Of a stretch of 64,000 bases of DNA, positions 58,534 to 64,000 are shown in pieces. The stretch lies in NCBI GenBank assembly GCA_002300355.1, contig NSGV01000001.1:4030001-4094000 (forward strand). Direction: 5' to 3'. The notes under the pieces were generated by a model. That model made no database searches. It worked only from the letters and a program-made list of their open reading frames with translations, and had not been told where the DNA came from. This stretch comes from Streptomyces sp. TLI_235. GTDB lineage: Bacteria; Actinomycetota; Actinomycetes; Streptomycetales; Streptomycetaceae. The position numbers and the translations under genes were made by a program. Every line of letters begins with the position of its first letter. The stretch's first letter is position 1.

Positions 58534-59718
58534 GTGAATGTCCTGGATCTGCTGTTGATCGCCGCCGCGGTGGGCTTCGCCGTGTCCGGTTACCGGCAGG
58601 GCTTCGTGGTGGGCGTGCTCTCCGTCCTCGGGTTCCTCGGCGGCGGCCTGATCGCGGTCCAGCTGCTGCCGCTGCTGCTGCGCCAGCTCGGTCCGGGCAC
58701 CACGGCCTCGGTGGTCGCTGTCGTCGTGGTGATCGTGTTCGCCGCGGTCGGCCAGGCGATCACCACGCACTTCGGCTGGAAGCTGCGCGGCCGGATCGGC
58801 CGCGGCCGGGCGAAGACCCTGGACGCGATCGGCGGCTCGGTGGTCAACGTGGTCTCGATGCTGCTGGTCGCCTGGCTGATCGGCTCGGCGCTGGCCGGCA
58901 CCTCGCTGCCCACCGTCTCCAAGCAGGTCCGCACCTCGAAGGTGCTGTCCACCGTCCAGGACGCGCTGCCCGCGGACGCGCCGAACTGGTTCTCCGACTT
59001 CAGCAAGGAACTCGCCCGCAACGGCTTCCCGCAGGTCTTCAACCCGTTCGAGCGGGAGCCGATCACCGAGGTCGAGGCGCCGGACCCGGCGCTGGCCGGC
59101 AGCGAGGCCGTCCAGCGGGCCCGGCAGAGCCTGGTCAAGGTGGTCGGTACGGCGCCGTCCTGCGGCAAGACCCTGGAGGGCAGCGGCTTCGTGTTCGCCC
59201 CGCACCGGGTGATGACCAACGCGCACGTGGTGGGCGGCGTCGACGAGCCCACCGTGCAGATCGGCGGCACCGGCCGGGTCTACGACGCCACCGTGGTCCG
59301 CTACGACTGGCAGCGCGACATCGCCGTGCTGGACGTCCCCAAGCTGAACGCCCCGCCGCTCTCCTTCGCCGGCGACGCGCGCACCAACGACAGCGCGATC
59401 GTCGCGGGCTTCCCGGAGAACGGCGCGTTCAACGTCCAGCCCGCCCGCATCCGCGGCCGGATCCAGGCCAACGGGCCGGACATCTACCACCGCGGCCAGG
59501 TCGTCCGCGACGTGTACTCGGTGCGCTCCCTCGTCCGCCAGGGCAACAGCGGAGGGCCGCTGCTCACCCCGAACGGCGAGGTGTACGGCGTGGTCTTCGC
59601 CAAGTCGCTGGACAGCGCCGACACCGGCTACGTGCTCACCGCCGCCGAGGTGCTCCAGGACGCCACCCAGGGGGCGACCGCCACGGCCCGGGTGGACACC
59701 GAGGGCTGCGCGCTCTGA
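58534..59718 (+). CDS. marP: MarP-family membrane serine protease
   Basis: 394 residues from GTG 58534, 8 bases after GGAGGG. Four N-terminal membrane helices (about 1-130, CvpA/colicin V-like) precede a chymotrypsin-like extracellular protease: His in TNAHVVGG (about 229), Asp in RDIAVLDV (about 261) and Ser in GNSGGPL (about 336). Cysteines in APSCGKT and near the C-terminus (EGCAL) match the disulfide that activates M. tuberculosis MarP. It supports acid/oxidative stress survival there by cutting cell-wall hydrolases. Same locus order as Rv3671c. Confidence 0.95.
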   Translation: MNVLDLLLIAAAVGFAVSGYRQGFVVGVLSVLGFLGGGLIAVQLLPLLLRQLGPGTTASVVAVVVVIVFAAVGQAITTHFGWKLRGRIGRGRAKTLDAIGGSVVNVVSMLLVAWLIGSALAGTSLPTVSKQVRTSKVLSTVQDALPADAPNWFSDFSKELARNGFPQVFNPFEREPITEVEAPDPALAGSEAVQRARQSLVKVVGTAPSCGKTLEGSGFVFAPHRVMTNAHVVGGVDEPTVQIGGTGRVYDATVVRYDWQRDIAVLDVPKLNAPPLSFAGDARTNDSAIVAGFPENGAFNVQPARIRGRIQANGPDIYHRGQVVRDVYSVRSLVRQGNSGGPLLTPNGEVYGVVFAKSLDSADTGYVLTAAEVLQDATQGATATARVDTEGCAL

Positions 59719-60120
59719 GCCGGTCGCCCGGGAGCCGTCGGGCCGGACAGCCGTCGGGCCGGGGGCACCGGGCCCGGATGCCGCCGGGCCGCTGTCGGGG
59801 TCAGCCCTCGCGGCGGAGCCGGGCGCCCACCCAGCGAGCGCGCCGGCCCAGGATGCGAGGGATGCCGAGGCGGTGCGTTCCCGTGCCGTCCGGCTGTCCC
59901 GGGGCGGCTCCGACGCGCCACTCGGACTGGTGGGACTGGCTCTGCGAGCTGCTGCTCCCACGACGGCGTCGGCGCGGTGCGGCATCGCGATCGGGCATCC
60001 AGGTCATACCGGGAGGATGCCCCTGGGCCAGGAGGAGTAACCACCTCCGGACTGCCCACCTGGCTTATGCGACTGTCATATGAGTGATGGTCAGATTTTT
60101 TGGGACCAGTTCGACGGCGC
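59719..60120. other. 402-base stretch without a confident gene
   Basis: Holds a 14-base direct repeat AGCCGTCGGGCCGG (59733-59746 and 59749-59762, 16-bp period) and GC-rich stems after marP. A minus-strand open frame (59801-60007, 68 codons, Arg/Ser-rich) has no good ribosome site and is not called. AT-rich sequence near 60070-60110 sits beside the alpha/beta hydrolase 3' end, so it is not its promoter. Confidence 0.6.
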
Positions 60121-61140
60121 TCAGTCCTTGTGCTGCCCCACCCAGGCCAGCAGCTCCTCGGTGAACTCCTCGGGAGTCTCCTCGTGCGGGAAGTGCCCGA
60201 CACCGGGCATCAACCGCCACCGGTACGGCGCCTCCACGTACTCGCCCGCCCCCAGCGCGGTGTGCGCCAGCAACACCGGATCGGCGGCACCCTGGACGTG
60301 CAGGGTCGGCGCGGTGATCGGCTTCTTCATCCGGCGCGCGAACTGGATGCCGTCCGGCCGGGCCATCGACCGCAGCAGCCACCGGTACGGCTCGATCGAG
60401 CAGTGCGCCGTGGACGGGACCTGGATCGCCTGCCGGTAGGCCTCCACGGCTTCCGGCTCGATGCCGTTCGGGCCGGTCCAGGCGCGCAGGTACTCGCCGA
60501 CCAGCGCGGCGTCGTCCGCGACCAGCCGCCGCTCCGGGATCCACGGCCGCTGGAAGCCCAGCACGTGCTCGAAGGCGGCGATCTGGCGCCGGTCGGTGAG
60601 CAGCGCACGGCGCAGGTGCCGCGGGTGCGCCGCCGAGACGACCGTCAGGCTGCGGATCACCGACGGCCGCATCACGGCCGCCACCCAGGCCAGCGCACCG
60701 CCGGTGGCGTGGCCGACGAGATGGGCGTGCCGCTCGCCGAGCGACCGGATCACCCCCGTGATGTCCAGCGCCAGGTTGGCCGGGTCGTAGCCGCGCGGGG
60801 TGCGGTCGCTGCCACCGATGCCGCGCAGGTCCAGGGCGACGGCCCGGTAGCCGGCCTCGGCGAGCGTGGTCATCTGGTGGCGCCAGGCCCACCAGTACTC
60901 CGGCCAGCCGTGCACCAGCAGCACCAGTGGGCCGTCACCGGCCTCGGCGATGTGGAAACGGGCCCCGTTGGCGGCGAGGTCGCGGTGCGTCCACGGGCCC
61001 GGCGAGCGGACGTTCCAGGGAGCCCCGGACCCGGCCGGGCCCCCGGCGGAGGCGGACACGGACCGGCCCGCGGCGGGCAGGGACGTCCCGGGTCGGGGCT
61101 CGACGGGCTTCGCGGGCACGGGCTTCTGGTCCAGCGGCAT
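60121..61140 (-). CDS. alpha/beta hydrolase (EphE-like) with altered nucleophile position
   Basis: 339 residues from ATG 61140. Cap-containing alpha/beta hydrolase: oxyanion HGWPEYWW, nucleophile-elbow VGHATGGALAW, late Asp in GAADPVLL and His in GVGHFPHEE. The epoxide-hydrolase-like family has GHDxGG at the elbow; here the DNA reads GHATGG, so the nucleophile position is Ala. The gene holds the place of ephE (Rv3670). The ~55-residue low-complexity N-terminus could be partly mis-started. Enzymatic activity is doubtful unless another residue serves. Confidence 0.88.
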   Translation of the reverse strand: MPLDQKPVPAKPVEPRPGTSLPAAGRSVSASAGGPAGSGAPWNVRSPGPWTHRDLAANGARFHIAEAGDGPLVLLVHGWPEYWWAWRHQMTTLAEAGYRAVALDLRGIGGSDRTPRGYDPANLALDITGVIRSLGERHAHLVGHATGGALAWVAAVMRPSVIRSLTVVSAAHPRHLRRALLTDRRQIAAFEHVLGFQRPWIPERRLVADDAALVGEYLRAWTGPNGIEPEAVEAYRQAIQVPSTAHCSIEPYRWLLRSMARPDGIQFARRMKKPITAPTLHVQGAADPVLLAHTALGAGEYVEAPYRWRLMPGVGHFPHEETPEEFTEELLAWVGQHKD

Positions 61141-61229
61141 ACCGAGAGCCTGTCATACGCGTGCTACGAACACGTCTCCGGCACTCGCGTCGCTTCGCAA
61201 CGATCCGGCACGGACCGCAGACCGAGGGG

Positions 61230-61691
61230 TCAGGAGATCCGGCCGAGCGCCCGGTCGATCTCCTCCTTGGTGGCCGGCCGGGGGCGCGCGTTCTTCAGCA
61301 CGTCCGCCGTCGCCTGGGCGCCCTCGATCGCCCGGTGCGGCTTCTCGATCTTCTTGAACGAGCGCATCGCCAGCAGGCCCAGCAGGCCCGCCAGCACCAG
61401 GTAGGCGCCACCGACGATCAGGAAGGACCAGCCGAGGGTCAGCCCGAGCGCCTGCAGACCGTAGGCCGCGGCGAAGCTGAGCATCGGGATGGACGCGAGC
61501 GCCACCACACCCGCGACCGTGACGGAGACACCGCCGGTCACACCGCGCTTGACGTCCGCCCGGATCTCCGCCTTGGCCAGCGCGATCTCGTCGTGCACCA
61601 GGGCCGAGAGGTCGGTGGTCGCCGCCGCGAACAGCTCGCCGATGGAACGCTCGCCCTCGTAGGGGGCCCGGCCTGCGGTTCCTGCGGACAT
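61230..61691 (-). CDS. holin-X-like membrane protein (phage holin family, DUF1469)
   Basis: 153 residues from ATG 61691 with AAGGAG upstream. N-terminal amphipathic region (SIGELFAAATTDLSALVHDE, IALAKAEIRADVKRGVTGG), two membrane helices (about 50-75 and 85-110), then a charged tail (KKIEKPHRAIEGAQATAD). This is the actinobacterial holin-X/DUF1469 type, equivalent in position to Rv3669. It is not a phage gene. Same strand as nhaA upstream and EphE-like downstream. Confidence 0.92.
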   Translation of the reverse strand: MSAGTAGRAPYEGERSIGELFAAATTDLSALVHDEIALAKAEIRADVKRGVTGGVSVTVAGVVALASIPMLSFAAAYGLQALGLTLGWSFLIVGGAYLVLAGLLGLLAMRSFKKIEKPHRAIEGAQATADVLKNARPRPATKEEIDRALGRIS

Positions 61692-61805
61692 CGGCGGTTC
61701 TCCTTCTCGGCGGCTGCACTCGTTCGACAGCTCAGCATCATGCCTCCCCCGGACACCCGCACACCACTCCGGCCCCCGGTCGGCGGCGTGTCAGGCGACA
61801 GCGCG

Positions 61806-63158
61806 TCAGGTCGGCCGCTGGTAGACGTCCGGGATGCCGTCGTGGTCGGAGTCCGCGTTCTCCTCCTCGTACAGCAGCCGGTAGTGCCGGTTGCGGAGCT
61901 TCAGCAGAACGGTGGCGAACACCGCGCACAGTACCGAACCCGTCAGCACCGCCTCCTTGGACAGCTCGGCCAGCACATGGTCGTCGGGGAAGGCCAGTTC
62001 GCTGATCAGCAGGGAGACGGTGAAACCGATGCCGGCCAGGGTGGAGAGCGCGAACACGTCCCCCCAGCCGAGCTGCGGATTGAGCTCCGCACGGGTGTAG
62101 CGCGCCGCCAGCCACGTCCCGCCGAACACCCCGACCGACTTGCCCACCACCAGCCCGATCACCACACCGAGCGGGGTGGCCTGCGAGAACACTTCGCCGA
62201 GCGCCTTCCCCGACACCGGGACCCCGGCCGCGAACAGCGCGAACAGCGGCACCGCCACCCCCGCCGACAGCGGCCGCACCAGGTGCTCGATGTGCTCGCC
62301 CGGGGAGTGCTCCTCACCCGGGCGGGTGTGGCAGCGCAGCAGCAGACCCATCGCGACACCGGCCACCGTGGCGTGCACCCCGCTCTCGTGCATCAGCGCC
62401 CAGATCACCACCGCCAGCGGCACGTACAGATACCACCCGTGCACCCCGCGGCGGTGCAGCAGCCAGAACAGCACCAGGCCGGCCAGCGACAGCCCCAGCG
62501 CCCAGAACTTGATGCCGGAGGTGTAGAAGACCGCGATGATCAGGATCGCGATCAGGTCGTCCACCACGGCGAGCGTGAGCAGGAAGGCCCGCAGGGCGGA
62601 CGGCAGCTGACTGCCCACCACGGCCAGCACGCCGAGCGCGAACGCGATGTCCGTCGCCGTCGGGATCGCCCAACCGTCGGCATGCCCGCCCGGCGCCAGG
62701 TTGACGACGGTGTAGATGACCGCGGGCACCACCACCCCGCTCACCGCAGCCGTCACCGGCAGCAGGGCCGCACTCGGCGACCGCAGCTCGCCCGCCGTGA
62801 ACTCGCGCTTGAGCTCGATGCCCGCCACGAAGAAGAAGATCGCCAACAACCCGTCCGCGGCCCAGGCCTCCACGGTCAGGTCCAGGTGCAGCGGCGTCGA
62901 CGGGCCGATGGTGTGCTCGGTGACCGACGCGTAGGAGCCGGGCCACGCGTTCGCCCAGACAAGGGCGGCGACCGCGGCGAGCAGCAGCAGGACACCGCCG
63001 ACCGTCTCGGTGCGCAGCGCGTCGAGGATGATTCGGCGCTCGGGCAGCGACAGCAGACCGAGGAACGTCCGGCGCTGTCCACCCGCTGCCTCGCCCGGAC
63101 CGGACCCGGTGGGGCGGCCGGGCTCGGTGGGCCGGTCGGGCTCGGGCGGTGTGCCCAC
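61806..63158 (-). CDS. nhaA: Na+/H+ antiporter NhaA
   Basis: 450 residues from GTG 63158 behind AGGAGGA. About 11-12 membrane helices. NhaA signature residues: IELKREFTAGELRSP early, ATDIAFALGVLAVVG, and VVDDLIAILIIAVFY with the paired Asp that carry Na+ and protons. A hydrophilic C-terminal tail (EEENADSDHDGIPDVYQRPT) is present. It expels sodium in exchange for protons and helps pH balance. A role beside MarP in pH or acid stress is inferred from position. Confidence 0.95.
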   Translation of the reverse strand: MGTPPEPDRPTEPGRPTGSGPGEAAGGQRRTFLGLLSLPERRIILDALRTETVGGVLLLLAAVAALVWANAWPGSYASVTEHTIGPSTPLHLDLTVEAWAADGLLAIFFFVAGIELKREFTAGELRSPSAALLPVTAAVSGVVVPAVIYTVVNLAPGGHADGWAIPTATDIAFALGVLAVVGSQLPSALRAFLLTLAVVDDLIAILIIAVFYTSGIKFWALGLSLAGLVLFWLLHRRGVHGWYLYVPLAVVIWALMHESGVHATVAGVAMGLLLRCHTRPGEEHSPGEHIEHLVRPLSAGVAVPLFALFAAGVPVSGKALGEVFSQATPLGVVIGLVVGKSVGVFGGTWLAARYTRAELNPQLGWGDVFALSTLAGIGFTVSLLISELAFPDDHVLAELSKEAVLTGSVLCAVFATVLLKLRNRHYRLLYEEENADSDHDGIPDVYQRPT

Positions 63159-63514
63159 GGCGGGTCCTCCTGGGGCTGAGGCGGGCGGTCGGTGCCGGAG
63201 ACACCGGTGGTGCAGTTGCCGACCAGACTTCCCGGCGCGCCTCGGAGCGGTTCTGATGCCCCGCCCGCATTCTACGGAGCGCGCGACGGCGGTGGAACGG
63301 GCGCAGTCTATGCAGCCCGGGGGCGACGGCCGGGCGACGCGACCGGCCCCGAGCAGGCCGGCGGACGCCGTCCCCCGGACGGCGTGCGACCGGATGCGTG
63401 ACCTGCGGTTCGTCCTTATGGTCGGCATCGCGCACCCGCCCGGGTGGCACGGGCGCGACACCCGTCCACCTGCACGGAACCGCCCCGGCGGAGGTCTCCG
63501 CCCTCTCTCCCGAC
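63159..63514. other. 356-base divergent gap, no gene
   Basis: Between nhaA and the serine hydrolase remnant. Very GC-rich; no ORF with good start and codon pattern, no clear terminator or operator. It should contain the nhaA promoter, but no -35/-10 pair could be assigned. Confidence 0.55.
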
Positions 63515-64000
63515 ATGGCACGCCGACTTCGCCCGTTGCTCGGACTCCGCACCCACGAGGGCGACGTCGCCGTCATCCGCGAAGACGAACGCACCGTTGC
63601 CTGCCGCGGCTACGCCGACCGGCCGGGCTCCCGACCCGTCCGCGCCGACACCCGTTTCGAACTCGGCTCCGTCACCAAGACCTTCACCGCCCACCCGATC
63701 GACCACTACCTGCCCGCTGGCTCCGTCCCCGGGTACCCGCAGGAACGGCCGATGACCCTGCTCCACCTGGCCACCCGTACCTCCGGCCTGCCCCGCCTCC
63801 CGGTCGGCCTCGCACCGGCGGTGTCGCCCGCTGGTTCACCAGCGCCTACGCCGCCTTCAGCGCACCCCACCTGCTGCGCGCCCTGCCGCGGACGCCGGTC
63901 CGCGGCACACCCGGTACGCGGGTCCGCTACTCCAACCTCGGCACCGGCCTGCTCGGACTCGTGCTGGAGCACGCCGCCGGCCTCCGCTACGAGGACCTGC
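63515..64000 (+). pseudogene. decayed serine hydrolase (class C beta-lactamase-like), 3' end outside window
   Basis: From ATG 63515 the frame encodes RADTRFELGSVTKTFTA, whose SxxK motif (SVTK) marks a beta-lactamase-related serine hydrolase, and LLHLATRTSGLPRLP. The family usually has about 20 more residues between KTFTA and the DHYLPAG element; here they are joined as KTFTAHPIDHYLPAG. After SGLPRLPVGLAP the protein continues only in another frame (RWFTSAYAAFSAPHLLRALP, TRVRYSNLGTGLLGLVLEHA), so a frameshift lies about 63790-63830. The gene runs past the right edge. Sequencing error could explain the shift but not the missing segment. Confidence 0.7.

Noticed and set aside
59801..60007. 68-codon minus-strand open frame after marP
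   Set aside because: No good ribosome site, low-complexity Arg/Ser composition, no family; insufficient support for a gene.
61230..61691. Phage remnant suggested by a holin-like protein
   Set aside because: The holin-X/DUF1469 family is a chromosomal actinobacterial protein at a conserved locus (Rv3669 position); no other phage genes are near.

Overview
The window is very GC-rich actinobacterial chromosome. GTG starts, AGGAGG-type ribosome sites and many antisense open frames are typical of Streptomyces or Kitasatospora. Several markers point the same way: WblA, the tRNA-Ser / SRP RNA / dnaX / ybaB / recR / ask run, and a class E sortase substrate. I cannot assign a species.

Layout. 1-3865 holds the end of a GH92 alpha-mannosidase with a ricin-type lectin, a DinB protein and a VOC protein. 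3944-7458 is an extracytoplasmic signalling patch: a membrane-anchored CAP protein diverges from a large one-piece ECF sigma factor / zinc anti-sigma / transmembrane / CAP fusion, followed by a secreted I36-like protein. 7539-10795 is an ABC exporter (ATPase plus FtsX-type permease). 10803-13029 has a methyltransferase and three small proteins (one DUF5994). 13148-15586 is a helicase-associated protein. 15742-21712 is the conserved core run: tRNA-Ser(GGA), SRP RNA, dnaX, ybaB, recR, a DUF5063 gene and aspartokinase with an internal start for the beta subunit. No asd gene follows ask. 21931-30709 carries a sigma factor with an overlapping membrane partner, SURF1, a lipoprotein, an S9 peptidase, an NTF2-like protein, a large LuxR-type regulator and a small unknown. 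tRNA-Pro(CGG) lies at 30819-30892.

From about 33.9 kb to 63.2 kb the gene order follows the Mycobacterium tuberculosis Rv3682-Rv3669 neighbourhood, as I recall it: bifunctional PBP, WhiB protein (here WblA), two Get3/ArsA-like ATPases, a DUF4177-like small protein, RidA, metallo-beta-lactamase-fold hydrolase, Crp, endonuclease III, CoA-type NUDIX, MarP, EphE-like alpha/beta hydrolase and a holin-X membrane protein. NhaA comes next here. Between crp and nth this genome carries about 14 kb of accessory genes. These are an aldo/keto reductase + epimerase + LysR unit, a xylobiose-type (bxl-like) sugar uptake cluster with LacI repressor, GH3 enzyme and CE7 acetylxylan esterase, and a cobalamin-riboswitch-controlled CbtB-CbtA cobalt transporter next to a histidine-phosphatase-fold protein that has lost its catalytic histidines. 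The window ends in what looks like a decayed serine hydrolase gene.

The most interesting points are the membrane-spanning sigma factor-CAP fusion with its divergent CAP partner, the riboswitch/CbtAB/pseudo-phosphatase locus, an EphE-like hydrolase with Ala at the nucleophile position, and several unassigned operator-like repeats: three GAACTG repeats at exact 16-bp spacing, a 22-bp perfect inverted repeat between the PBP gene and wblA, and an inverted repeat in the crp leader.
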